Shown piece by piece: positions 32,448 to 41,157 of a DNA stretch of 64,000 bases. The translations under genes and the position numbers were made by a program. Origin of the DNA: CAYQEC01 sp964416425. Its GTDB lineage: Bacteria > Actinomycetota > Acidimicrobiia > Spongiisociales > UBA5794. The stretch lies in the NCBI GenBank assembly GCA_964416425.1, contig CAYQEC010000011.1:1-64000 (forward strand). The letters are read 5' to 3'. Each line of letters opens with the position of its first letter. The first letter of the stretch is position 1. The notes beneath the pieces are model-generated. The model saw only the letters and a list, made by a program, of their open reading frames with translations. It made no database searches and was not told where the DNA came from.

Positions 32448-34610
32448 TCAGCCGAACTGTCCCCGCAGCGCGTTGCGCCAGGCGGTGGCGGCACGGGCGA
32501 CCGTCACGTCGCCGTGGCGGTCGAAGTCGATGAAGTCGCCGCCCATCGTGCCGATGCGGCGGGCCGGGACGTCGCCGAGGTCGGGCAGGCCCCCGGGGGG
32601 GACCACGGCCAGGAAACGATGCGGCGACTCGCTCAGCAGGCAGCGCCAGTCGCCGTTGGCGAGTTCGACCCCGACGTCGGATTCGATGCAGATCTCGGCC
32701 AGGGCCACCGCCACGCCGCCGGAGGACACGTCGTGCAGCACCGGCACGGTGGAGGCGAGGGTGGCGGCGGCATCGATCACGGCGACCGCCATGGCGGGGT
32801 CGGGGGCGAGCGGGCGGCCCCGCCGGTGGCCGAGGATCACCCGGGTGTAGGCGCTGGCGGCGAAGTCGTCGTGGTCCTCGGGGCCGATGAGCCACACCTC
32901 CATCCCGGCCTCCGCCCGGTCGAGGCGGGGCGGGCTCTCCGGCATCGGGTCACAGAAGCCGAGCATCCCCACCACCGGCGACGGGTAGATGTCCTCCCCG
33001 TCCGTCTCGTTGTAGAAGGAGACGTTGCCGCCGATCACCGGGACGCCGAGCACCTCGCAGGCCTCCGCCATCCCCTCGACGGTCTCGAGGAACTGCCACA
33101 TCACGTCAGGCTTCTCCGGGTTCCCGAAGTTGAGGTTGTCGACCACCGCGTAGGGACGGGCCCCGGTGACTGCGACGTTGAGGGCCGCCTCGTACACGAG
33201 GCGGGCGCTGCCGCGGCGGGGGTCGAGGTAGCAGAGCAGGGCGTTGCCGTCGGTGGAGACCGCCAGGCCCTTGCGGGTCCCCTTGATGCGCATCAGCGAT
33301 CCGTCGTTGCCGGGCCCCACCACGGTGTTGAGGAAGAGCTGATGGTCGTATTGCTCGTAGATCCACGACGGATCGCCCAGCGCCGGGTCGGCGAGGAGGT
33401 GCAGCAGGGTGTCCCCCATGTCCACTCCCGCCGGGAGCGGCTCGTCGACCTGCCACACCCGGTCGAGGTAGCTGGGGCGGGCGGCGGGGCGCCGGTAGAG
33501 GGGGGCATCGTCGCTGAGCGACGCCGCAGGGACCTCGGCCACCAGCTCGCCGTGGTGGAAAACGCGCAGCTGCTTGCTGGGGTTGACGTGGCCGATGGCG
33601 CTCGCCGCGATCTCCCACTTCTCGGCGAGGGCGAGCACGTCGTCGAGGTCCCCCGGCTTGACGATGGCGAGCATCCGCTCCTGGGACTCGGACATCAGGA
33701 TCTCGCCCGGGGTCATGTCGAGCTCGCGCAGGTGCACCGCGTCGAGGTCCACGTCCATGCCCATGCCGCCGCCGGCGGCCGACTCGGAGGTGGCGCAGGA
33801 GATCCCGGCGGCGCCGAGGTCCTGGATGCCGACGACGAGGCCCCGCTGGTACAGCTCGAGGCAGGCTTCGATCAGCTTCTTCTCCTCGAAGGGGTCGCCG
33901 ACCTGCACCGAGGGGCGTTTGGCGCCCGATTCCTCGTCGAAGCTGGCGGAGGCGAGGATGGAGGCGCCGCCGATGCCGTCGCGGCCGGTGGACGACCCAA
34001 GCAGCACCGCCACGTTGCCGTCACCGGAGGCGGCCCGCAGCACGAGCTGCTCCCGCTTCAGCAGGCCGAGCGCCATGACGTTGACGAGCGGGTTGGCGCT
34101 GTAGCAGTCGGCGAACTCCAGCTCCCCGCCGAGGGTGGGGACGCCGACGGCGTTGCCGTAGCCGGCGATGCCGGAGACGACCCCGGACAGCAGGTAGCGG
34201 TTGCGGGCCACCGAGAGCGGTCCGAAGCGCAGCGGGTCCCACACCGCCACCGGGCGGGCTCCCATGGTGAAGACGTCGCGCAGGATGCCCCCGACGCCGG
34301 TGGCGGCGCCCTGGTACGGCTCGACGAAGGAGGGGTGGTTGTGGCTCTCGATGCGGAGGGCGGCGAGCCAGCCGTCGCCGAGGTCGACCACCCCGGCGTT
34401 CTCCCCCGGACCGACCACCACCCACGGGGCTTCGGTGGGGAAGCGCCCCAGCCAGGCACGGGACGACTTGTAGGAGCAGTGCTCGGACCACATCACCGAG
34501 TACATGGCCAGCTCCGCCGGGCGGGGCTCCCGTCCCAGGATCTCGACGACCGAGTCGTACTCATCGTCGGTCATGCCGAGCTGGCGATGCGCCGGTTCCG
34601 ATCCGCTCAT
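32448..34610 (-). CDS. purL: Phosphoribosylformylglycinamidine synthase subunit PurL
   Basis: 720 residues, the small multi-subunit type working with PurQ and PurS to make FGAM from FGAR. SVMWSEHCSYKSS near 38, IESHNHPSFVEPYQGAATGVGGILRD near 85 and SxExQERMLAIV near 300 are conserved nucleotide/FGAR-binding segments. ATG 34610 overlaps the purQ stop by 4 bases. Confidence 0.95.
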   Translation of the reverse strand: MSGSEPAHRQLGMTDDEYDSVVEILGREPRPAELAMYSVMWSEHCSYKSSRAWLGRFPTEAPWVVVGPGENAGVVDLGDGWLAALRIESHNHPSFVEPYQGAATGVGGILRDVFTMGARPVAVWDPLRFGPLSVARNRYLLSGVVSGIAGYGNAVGVPTLGGELEFADCYSANPLVNVMALGLLKREQLVLRAASGDGNVAVLLGSSTGRDGIGGASILASASFDEESGAKRPSVQVGDPFEEKKLIEACLELYQRGLVVGIQDLGAAGISCATSESAAGGGMGMDVDLDAVHLRELDMTPGEILMSESQERMLAIVKPGDLDDVLALAEKWEIAASAIGHVNPSKQLRVFHHGELVAEVPAASLSDDAPLYRRPAARPSYLDRVWQVDEPLPAGVDMGDTLLHLLADPALGDPSWIYEQYDHQLFLNTVVGPGNDGSLMRIKGTRKGLAVSTDGNALLCYLDPRRGSARLVYEAALNVAVTGARPYAVVDNLNFGNPEKPDVMWQFLETVEGMAEACEVLGVPVIGGNVSFYNETDGEDIYPSPVVGMLGFCDPMPESPPRLDRAEAGMEVWLIGPEDHDDFAASAYTRVILGHRRGRPLAPDPAMAVAVIDAAATLASTVPVLHDVSSGGVAVALAEICIESDVGVELANGDWRCLLSESPHRFLAVVPPGGLPDLGDVPARRIGTMGGDFIDFDRHGDVTVARAATAWRNALRGQFG

Positions 34611-35311
34611 GCCGGAGCAGGCTCCCGCACCATGCTGGCGACGAACGACTCGAGGATGACCCGCCCGTCGACGGATCCGAGGACCTCCTCGGCGGCCCGT
34701 TCCGGGTGGGGCATGAGGGCGGCGACGTTCCCCTGCTCGTTGGCGATGCCGGCGATCGAGTTGGTGGAGCCGTTGGGGTTGGTCGCCTCGTCGGCGACGC
34801 CCGCTGCGTCGCAGTAGCGGAGCATGACCCGTCCCTGCGATTCGAGCCGGACCAGGTCGGCGGCGGGGGCGATGTAGTTGCCCTCGTAGCTGTTGAGGGG
34901 GAGGCGCAGCACCTGGCCGACCCGGGCGGCCCGGGTGAGCATGCTGTCGGTGCTCTCGACCCGGAGATGCACCGGGCGGCAGATGAACCGGAGGTCGCGG
35001 TTGGCGACCATGGCGCCGGGGAGCAGGCCCGCTTCGCAGAGGATCTGGAATCCGTTGCAGATCCCGAGCACCGGGGTGCCGGCGGCGGCGTGCCGCTCGA
35101 CGGCGCCCATCACGGGGGAGAAGCGGGCGATGGCGCCGGTCCGCAGGTAGTCGCCGTGGGCGAACCCGCCGGGGAGCACCACCCCGTCGAACCCGTCGAG
35201 GTCGGTCTCGCGGTGCCACACCAGCTCGGGCTCGGCCCCCAACTCGGCCAAGGCGTAGGCGACGTCGTGCTCGCAATTGGTACCGGGGAACATGACGACG
35301 GCGACTCTCAT
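34607..35311 (-). CDS. purQ: Phosphoribosylformylglycinamidine synthase, glutaminase subunit PurQ
   Basis: 234 residues of class I glutamine amidotransferase. FPGTNCEHD opens it, PGGFAHGDYLRTGAIAR lies near 47, the nucleophile is Cys in LGICNGFQIL near 85 and the His-Glu pair is in MPHPERA near 200. It supplies ammonia to PurL. Overlaps purS by 4 bases. Confidence 0.95.
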   Translation of the reverse strand: MRVAVVMFPGTNCEHDVAYALAELGAEPELVWHRETDLDGFDGVVLPGGFAHGDYLRTGAIARFSPVMGAVERHAAAGTPVLGICNGFQILCEAGLLPGAMVANRDLRFICRPVHLRVESTDSMLTRAARVGQVLRLPLNSYEGNYIAPAADLVRLESQGRVMLRYCDAAGVADEATNPNGSTNSIAGIANEQGNVAALMPHPERAAEEVLGSVDGRVILESFVASMVREPAPA

Positions 35312-35553
35312 TCGACCGTCTCCACGGTCCAGTTCTCAATCACGGGGTTGGCGAGGAGGCGGCGGCACATCTCCTCGACCCGCTTGCCGGTCTCCGCTGC
35401 TCCGCCGTCGGGCAGGTCGAGATAGATCATGCGCCCGAAGTGCACCTCGTCGACCTCGGCATAGCCGAGGTCGTGGAGCGCCCGCAGCGTGGCGACGCCC
35501 TCCGGATCGGAGAGGCCCTCCTTGCGCCGGATGTCGATCCGCAGCCTCTTCAT
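35308..35553 (-). CDS. purS: Phosphoribosylformylglycinamidine synthase subunit PurS
   Basis: 81 residues, standard for PurS. It contains KEGLSDPEGVATLRALHDLGY and the ending LLANPVIENW. PurS bridges PurL and PurQ. Starts with ATG 35553, sharing one base with the purC stop. Confidence 0.92.
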   Translation of the reverse strand: MKRLRIDIRRKEGLSDPEGVATLRALHDLGYAEVDEVHFGRMIYLDLPDGGAAETGKRVEEMCRRLLANPVIENWTVETVE

Positions 35554-36473
35554 CACACACCTCTGGGTGGGTCGTCGAATGCCTGTCGGGTGAGCCGGGT
35601 GAACGCCTCGACGTAGCGGCGCCGGGTGCTCTCGATGACCTCCGCCGGGAGGCGGGGCGGGGGCGGCGTCTTGTCCCAGTCCTGGGCGTCGAGCCAGTCG
35701 CGCACCGGCTGCTTGTCGAAGGAGGGCATGACGGCGCCGGGCGCCCATTGGTCGGCCGGCCAGTAGCGGGAGCTGTCGGGGGTGAGCACCTCGTCGATGA
35801 GGAGCAGCTCGTTCCCGATGCGCCCGAACTCGAACTTGGTGTCGGCGAGGATGATGCCGCGGGCCGCGGCGTATTCGGCGCCGCGGGTGTAGATGTCGAT
35901 GCTGCGCCTCCGCAGCTCCTGGTAGAGGGCGTCGCCGACGTAGCGGCGGGCCTCGGCCTCGGTCATGTTCTCGTCGTGGCCGCTGACGGCCTTGGTGGCG
36001 GGGGTGAAGATCGGGTCGGAAAGGCGGTCGGCCATCTGGAGGCCGGCCGGGAGGTGCTCGGTGGTGGGGCCACCCCCGGCGGCGTACTCCTTCCACGACG
36101 ACCCGTAGAGGTAGCCGCGCACCACGCATTCCATCGGAACCACCTCGGCCCGGCGCACGATCATGGCGCGGCCGTCGAGGTCAGCCGCCTGTTCGTCCGT
36201 CAGTTCCTGGATCTCCGCCACGTCGGTGGAGAGGAGGTGGTGGGGGGTGTCGAGCACGTCGAACCAGTGCCGGGAGAGGCGGGTCAGGACCCGGCCCTTG
36301 TCGGGGATGGGGTCGTCCATGACGACGTCGAAGGCCGAGATGCGATCGGAGGCGACGATGAGGAGCCGCTCATCGTCCAGCTCGTAGATCTCCCGGACTT
36401 TCCCCGAGCCCAGATGCTTCAGCGCCAGCACGGGTGGGATGGTAGCGGCCGCGACGCACACCCCCGATTCCAT
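35553..36473 (-). CDS. purC: Phosphoribosylaminoimidazole-succinocarboxamide synthase
   Basis: 306 residues, the longer SAICAR synthetase type. Motifs: GSGKVREIYELDDERLLIVASDRISAFDVVM near 23, ECVVRGYLYGSSWKEY near 115, and LADTKFEFGR near 205 with LIDEVLTPDSSRYWP after it. ATG 36473 is preferred to an upstream start at 36623, since the family begins near LKHLGSGKVREIYE. First gene of the purC-S-Q-L operon. Confidence 0.92.
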   Translation of the reverse strand: MESGVCVAAATIPPVLALKHLGSGKVREIYELDDERLLIVASDRISAFDVVMDDPIPDKGRVLTRLSRHWFDVLDTPHHLLSTDVAEIQELTDEQAADLDGRAMIVRRAEVVPMECVVRGYLYGSSWKEYAAGGGPTTEHLPAGLQMADRLSDPIFTPATKAVSGHDENMTEAEARRYVGDALYQELRRRSIDIYTRGAEYAAARGIILADTKFEFGRIGNELLLIDEVLTPDSSRYWPADQWAPGAVMPSFDKQPVRDWLDAQDWDKTPPPPRLPAEVIESTRRRYVEAFTRLTRQAFDDPPRGV

Positions 36474-36700
36474 CGACGCGTCCCGCTGAATGCGCAGTGA
36501 TGCATACACTTTCCTCTTCGCTCCGGTGGTGTGCCGTGCCGGGAGGACGCGGACGTGGTGGTCGAGCGACGTGGGGGAGCCGTGAGCCGGGGCTGGGACG
36601 GCGAGGGCGGCCGGCGCCTGCAATCACTCCGAGTAACAGGAATTACCACGGAGCGTGGCCCAAGGTGCCCCACCGGCCTGACGATGCACATCTGCGAAGG

Positions 36701-36904
36701 GGAGATGAAGAGGAGTCGATTCGGGGGCATCGGGACTGGGCCGCCACGAGCTGTCCCGGCGACAACCTCTACCCCCTCATCGAGGGCGGTGACGTGGAAC
36801 GGGCGGTGCGGGAGCGCATCGCCGCCGGCGGCGTCGCGCTCGACGTCGTGTGCGGCTCCGACGGCGCGGATCTCGTCGTCGCCATCGAGGACGGCACGGC
36901 GTGA
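36701..36904 (+). pseudogene. Relic of an N-acetylmuramoyl-L-alanine amidase/PGRP domain
   Basis: The frame ending at 36904 reads GHRDWAATSCPGDNLYPLIE near 36725. GHRDxxxTxCPGxxLY is the hallmark end of PGRP/Amidase_2 domains (zinc His, Cys and the final helix). Upstream there is no amidase start or other zinc ligand: the reading frame only reaches non-homologous sequence over the purC promoter region. Only about the last 60 residues survive, so this is a 5'-deleted gene. Confidence 0.6.
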
Positions 36905-37000
36905 GCCGGATTCCGGCGACTGCCCACCGTGGAAATCCCTGGCCGAAATCCCCTCACCTGTGAGACAATCCACGGCAAGCCAGCCAAAGGGGGACGTGAC

Positions 37001-38764
37001 GTGACCGACGGCAGTGAACAGGGTTGGGTTGAGGCCCTCCCACCCGAAGACGAAACAGGGATGATGCCGCAGGTCGTGGCGCCCCGTCCCGAGCCCCGCG
37101 GCAGGATCGTTGCCGGGCTCGTGTTGACGGTGGTGATCGTCGCCGCCATCGGGCTGGTGGCGGCGTGGCGGGCGAGCGCCGGCGACCCGATGGCGTCGGC
37201 CCGGATGGTGCCCTCCGACGTCGACCTGGCGGTGACGGTCGACGTGCTCCAGCTCGGTGACGGCGAGCGTCTGGAACGGTTGATCGGGGCGTTCGCCGAT
37301 CCCCTCCACGAAGCTGGCGTGATCTCGGAGCCCTTCGACCTGGTCGACACCATCGACCAGGCGCTGCAGGAGCAGACCGACCTCACCCTGTCGGGCGACG
37401 TGCTCTCCTGGATCGGGCGGTCCGCCACGGTGGCCGTGGCGATGGGGGACATGAACTGGTTCCAGGGCTTCGGCGAGTTCGACGGCATCGACCAGCTCGG
37501 CGGGGACACCGGGTTCGCCGAAAACACCGTGGCGCCCGCCGCCGTCAGGACGGCGGATGCGGCCTTCCTCCAATCGGGCTTCTCGCCCGGCGTCCTCATC
37601 ACGGCCGCGGTGCGGGACCATGCCGCCGCCGCCGCCTTCGTGGACAAGATGGTGGCGCTGGCGGAGAGCGCCGACATCACCGTGACGGCGCGCACCGTCG
37701 CCGGCTACGAGGGGTTCGAACTCACCGAAGAGTTCGTGCCCGAGTCCGAGCTGCTCGTGCTCACCGACGACATGCTGCTGTTCGGCACCGACGCCATGGT
37801 CACCCGGGCGCTGGCCCTGGACGGGGGAACCGGTTCCCTCGCCGACGACGCCGATTACCAAGCGGCGCTGCGGCGGCTCCCGGAGGACCGCATGATCACG
37901 GCGTTCATCGACACGGGCTTCCTGGGGGCGATGGCCGGCGGATCGTTCGGCACGAGCGGCCTGCCGGGCGGCGAGCTCGGCAGCTACGCCATGAGTCTCA
38001 GCGTTGTCGACGAGGGGGTGCGGCTCAACTACGGCTACGTCGGATCGATGGAGCAGGCCGGTGAAGGTCCCGACATGGCGATCTTGGAGTCCCTCCCGTC
38101 CGACGTGATCGCCTTCTTCTCCGCCACCGGGGGCACCGGCGTCGGTGACATGGCACAGCTGGATCCGAGTGTCCAGTTCGAGCTCGATCAGATCGCGGCG
38201 GAGATCGAGTCGATAACCGGGATTCGCTTCCTCGACCTGCTCGGAGCGCTCTCGGGTGACGTCACCGTGGCGGTGACCGAGACCCGGGACGGCTCCATCG
38301 CCCGGGAGAGCGCGGTCCCGATCGGCCTCGTGGGCGCCGTCGGGCTCCTCGACCGGCAACCGATCGACGAGTTGTTGGGGATCCTCCGCGACCACCCGGA
38401 CGGGTACGGCCTGGAGCTGGTCGACGACGGGGATCTCACCACGGTGCGGTTCGGTGGCCGGGACGTCGCTTCGCTGTCCCTCGGCGACGACCTGCTCGTG
38501 GTCGGGACCGGTCCGGAGCTGGTCGGCGCCGTCGCCGACGGCACCGGGGAGGGGGTCACGGGCACGGCCCTCTACCGGGAGCTGGACGATCTGGTGGCCG
38601 GTGACGGCCTCTCCATCTTCGTCGACGTGTCCCGCCTCGCCGGCCTGATTCCGCTCGCCTCCGAGGAGCGGGCGGTCATCGGGCAAGCACGGGGAATCGG
38701 CGGCGGCATCGCCGTCGATGGCGACGGGTTCAACGTCGAGCTGCTGATCCTGATCGACTACTGA
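37001..38764 (+). CDS. Membrane-anchored DUF3352-type protein
   Basis: 587 residues. A short cytosolic lead with Pro-rich stretch precedes one membrane helix (IVAGLVLTVVIVAAIGLVAAW, about 34-54). The large extracytoplasmic part has the DUF3352 style: PSDVDLAVTVDVLQLG near 70, DVLSWIGRSATVAV near 140, and repeated AFFSATGG, LLGALSGDVTVAVTE units. The function of this domain is unknown. GTG 37001 (AAAGGGGGACGTGAC just before) is chosen; an upstream ATG at 36929 is less likely. It ends 9 bases before a convergent PPOX gene. Confidence 0.72.
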   Translation: MTDGSEQGWVEALPPEDETGMMPQVVAPRPEPRGRIVAGLVLTVVIVAAIGLVAAWRASAGDPMASARMVPSDVDLAVTVDVLQLGDGERLERLIGAFADPLHEAGVISEPFDLVDTIDQALQEQTDLTLSGDVLSWIGRSATVAVAMGDMNWFQGFGEFDGIDQLGGDTGFAENTVAPAAVRTADAAFLQSGFSPGVLITAAVRDHAAAAAFVDKMVALAESADITVTARTVAGYEGFELTEEFVPESELLVLTDDMLLFGTDAMVTRALALDGGTGSLADDADYQAALRRLPEDRMITAFIDTGFLGAMAGGSFGTSGLPGGELGSYAMSLSVVDEGVRLNYGYVGSMEQAGEGPDMAILESLPSDVIAFFSATGGTGVGDMAQLDPSVQFELDQIAAEIESITGIRFLDLLGALSGDVTVAVTETRDGSIARESAVPIGLVGAVGLLDRQPIDELLGILRDHPDGYGLELVDDGDLTTVRFGGRDVASLSLGDDLLVVGTGPELVGAVADGTGEGVTGTALYRELDDLVAGDGLSIFVDVSRLAGLIPLASEERAVIGQARGIGGGIAVDGDGFNVELLILIDY

Positions 38765-38773
38765 CCGGGTCGG

Positions 38774-39247
38774 CTACTCGACGAACCGCCTCGTCACCGG
38801 GGCGCCGGGTCGCCACGTCTCGATCACGAGATGGTCACCGTCGAGCCGGGTGAGCGTCGCCGAGGTGAGATCGGCGCGGAACAACGCCATCCCGCCCGGG
38901 GGTGGGGGCTGCCGCAGCGAGGCGGCGAACCCGGCGACGGTGCCGGGATCGTCGATCTCGACCGCGCTTCCCGCCACCTTGGCGTCGCCGTCGGCGAGCT
39001 CGAGGTCGACCGGGGCGCAGTGGAGGGCGAAGCGGGGATCACGGCGCAGGTCGGCCGCCTTCATCGACGCCGGCATCATCGCCAGCGACAGCTCCCCGGA
39101 CCAGAAGTTGGTCTCGATGCCGCTGAGGCGCGGCGCTCCCTCCCGGTCGAGGGTCGCCAGCAGGGCATGGAGGTGGGCGTCAAACCTGGCGCGCACCGCC
39201 GCTGCCAGGGCGGGCTGCTCCTGCTCGAAACGGGACCACGGAGCCAT
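38774..39247 (-). CDS. PPOX-family flavin/F420-binding protein
   Basis: 157 residues of the split-barrel fold: HALLATLDREGAPRLSGIETNFW near residue 26, SMKAADLRRDPRFALHCAP near 60. The MMxxSxKxxDLRRDPR signature resembles the PPOX family that binds FMN or F420. ATG 39247 is the family-typical start. Substrate unknown. Confidence 0.75.
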   Translation of the reverse strand: MAPWSRFEQEQPALAAAVRARFDAHLHALLATLDREGAPRLSGIETNFWSGELSLAMMPASMKAADLRRDPRFALHCAPVDLELADGDAKVAGSAVEIDDPGTVAGFAASLRQPPPPGGMALFRADLTSATLTRLDGDHLVIETWRPGAPVTRRFVE

Positions 39248-39368
39248 GGCGCCAGGCTACGCACCCCGTCGGGGTCCGGTACCGGCTTGAGAAATGTGGC
39301 GTCGCGGCCGATTGATACGGGAGGACGTGGCGGATTGACGTCCCGACTCTCGATCAGGAGGCCAGACC

Positions 39369-40220
39369 ATGAGCCCGGCACCCGAGGAGCGAATAGAAGA
39401 CGCCTCCGCCCGGATCACCGGCACGGTGCTGGTCACCTGCGGGTTGGCGGTGTTTCTCGCCGTGTTTCTCGCCGTGTTCCCCGTGCTGCAGGACCCGGTC
39501 GGCACCTACGACCACTGGTTCCCCGCCACCGCCGAAGAGGCGCCCGAGGTCGTGGCCGCCCCGGTGGCGCCCCGGGCCGGCTTCCAGTGGGTCGGTGAGG
39601 GTGGACGCACGGACGGCGCCGTCTCGGAGGACGTGCCTGCCGAGGGGGAGGATCCGGTCTCCTCCTTTGTCGCGTATCTCCAGGACTGGTCCGAGCCCGG
39701 CGACGCCGCCATCACCTCATGGGTGTGGGATCTCGGAGACGGGTTCACCGCCCGGGGGCGGACCGTCGAGCACGAGTACGCCTCCCCCGGTGACTACGTG
39801 GTCGGCGTCGAGATCGAGGACGAGAACGGGATGATCGGCTTCGCCGAGACCCGCATCTTCGTCCCCGAGCTGGGTCGGGAGGAGGGCCAGGTCGAGCCGG
39901 GCGGCGACGCGCTCGACCTCTCCGGCATCGAGGCCTCCGCCGACAAGGTGGCGGACTCGATGGTCGACGCGGTGCGAGCCTCGATCGTGATCGGCCTCTT
40001 CGCCCTCGCCGCCGTGGTGCTCTCACTGCTGGGGTGGCGGCTGACGCGGGCCGGTGTGCTGCTGCTGCGGCCGGCGACGAGCACCTCCCGCAAACGGCGG
40101 CGGGTGGAGCGACGGCAAGCGCACCGTGAGGCGGAACCTTCCGAGTTCGAGATGCCGAACCTCAACGGCGGGACGGCGCCCGTCCCGCGACGGGAACGGG
40201 CCGGGCTGCTGGCGGACTGA
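39369..40220 (+). CDS. Membrane-anchored PKD-domain protein
   Basis: 283 residues. An N-terminal helix (TGTVLVTCGLAVFLAVFLAVFPVL, about 17-40) is followed by one PKD-like domain (FVAYLQDWSEPGDAAITSWVWDLGDG, then EHEYASPGDYVVGVEIEDENG, about 98-160). A second helix (ASIVIGLFALAAVVLSLLGW, about 205-224) and a basic cytosolic tail end the protein. PKD domains mediate extracellular protein or sugar contacts. AGGAGG precedes ATG 39369. Role unknown. Confidence 0.72.
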   Translation: MSPAPEERIEDASARITGTVLVTCGLAVFLAVFLAVFPVLQDPVGTYDHWFPATAEEAPEVVAAPVAPRAGFQWVGEGGRTDGAVSEDVPAEGEDPVSSFVAYLQDWSEPGDAAITSWVWDLGDGFTARGRTVEHEYASPGDYVVGVEIEDENGMIGFAETRIFVPELGREEGQVEPGGDALDLSGIEASADKVADSMVDAVRASIVIGLFALAAVVLSLLGWRLTRAGVLLLRPATSTSRKRRRVERRQAHREAEPSEFEMPNLNGGTAPVPRRERAGLLAD

Positions 40221-40248
40221 GCCGCGGTCGACCGGCTCTCGCTGCGGC

Positions 40249-40254
40249 TAGCGT
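40249..40254 (+). promoter_or_regulatory. -10-like TAGCGT, 6 bases before the cyclase ATG
   Basis: TAGCGT fits TANNNT and is 6 bases before ATG 40261, implying a leaderless mRNA. Inferred from spacing. Confidence 0.45.
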
Positions 40255-40260
40255 TTCGGC

Positions 40261-40914
40261 ATGCCTCGTTTTGTCGACCTCTCTCACGCTGTCGAGGACG
40301 GGATGGTGACCTACCCCGGTCTCCCCGGTCCCCACATCAGCGATCATTTGAGCCGGGCGGCCTCCCGATCCCACTACGCGGCGGGGACCGAGTTCCACAT
40401 CGGCCGCATCGACATGGTGGCCAACACCGGCACCTACCTCGACACGCCCTTCCACCGCTACCCGGACGGGTATGACCTCGCCGGCCTCGACCTCGAGCGG
40501 GTCGCCGACCTGCCCGGCCTGTGCCTGAGGACGCCTGACCAGGCGATCCCGCCGGAGGTGCTCGACCAGGTCGACGTGGCCGGCTGCGCCGTGCTGTTCG
40601 TCACCGGCTGGAGTCGCCACTGGCGCACCGACCGCTACGGGTCCGAGGACCATCCCTTCCTGTCGCAGGACACCGCGGCGGCGCTGGTGAGGGGTGGCGC
40701 GGCCCTGGTGGGCGTCGACTCGGTCAACATCGACGCCACCACCAGTGGAGAGCGGCCGGTGCACAGCCGGCTGCTGGCGGCCGGCATCCCGATCGTGGAG
40801 CATCTCACCGGGCTCGGCGAGCTGGTCGGGGTCCCGTTCCGCTTCTTCGCGGTTCCGGTGAAGGTGCGCGCCTTCGGGACGTTCCCGGTGCGCGCCTTCG
40901 CCATCATCGACTGA
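40261..40914 (+). CDS. Cyclase / arylformamidase-like hydrolase with altered metal motif
   Basis: 217 residues. The start FVDLSHAVEDGMVTYPG and NTGTYLDTPFHRYPDG near 58 follow the cyclase/kynurenine-formamidase fold. The standard metal motif HxGTHxDxPxH appears as NTGTYLDTPFH, so two His ligands are Asn and Tyr while Asp and the final His remain. That variant occurs in a subgroup of the family, and its activity is not established. The later HSRLLAAGIPIVEHLTGL is typical. The gene stands alone between a PKD protein and a lipoprotein. Confidence 0.75.
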   Translation: MPRFVDLSHAVEDGMVTYPGLPGPHISDHLSRAASRSHYAAGTEFHIGRIDMVANTGTYLDTPFHRYPDGYDLAGLDLERVADLPGLCLRTPDQAIPPEVLDQVDVAGCAVLFVTGWSRHWRTDRYGSEDHPFLSQDTAAALVRGGAALVGVDSVNIDATTSGERPVHSRLLAAGIPIVEHLTGLGELVGVPFRFFAVPVKVRAFGTFPVRAFAIID

Positions 40915-40959
40915 CGGGGCGAGACCTCGCCCGGTGCCGGCGGTCCTCGTGTCCCGCCC

Positions 40960-41037
40960 ATGGAGATCCGCCGGGCGTCGACTGACGATGCACCCATCGT
41001 GGGAGCCCTCGTTGCCAGGTTCCTGGGCGAAGAGGGT
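40960..41037 (+). pseudogene. Relic N-terminus of a GNAT acetyltransferase
   Basis: ATG 40960 opens a GNAT-like start, MEIRRASTDDAPIVGALVAR, then FLGEEG, then changes abruptly to Arg/Gly/Pro-rich sequence with no acetyl-CoA motif. The frame happens to run into the downstream lipoprotein, whose own start is at 41158. Best read as a truncated acetyltransferase gene of about 26 codons. Chance similarity is possible because the stretch is short. Confidence 0.45.
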
Positions 41038-41157
41038 CGCAGCCACCACCTGAGGCGACGCCGAGGCCCTTGGGGCCCGCCGGGTGGGCTCTCGCAACTC
41101 CCCGGCTGTGCCAACATCGGTTGTGTGCGGAGCCGATCCGTGACCCCGGAGGGAACC

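Noticed and set aside
36419..38686. Long minus-strand open frame of 755 codons, and similar long frames opposite purL and clpB
   Set aside because: They lie antisense to genes with strong family motifs and show His/Arg/Pro-rich composition typical of GC-rich shadow frames.
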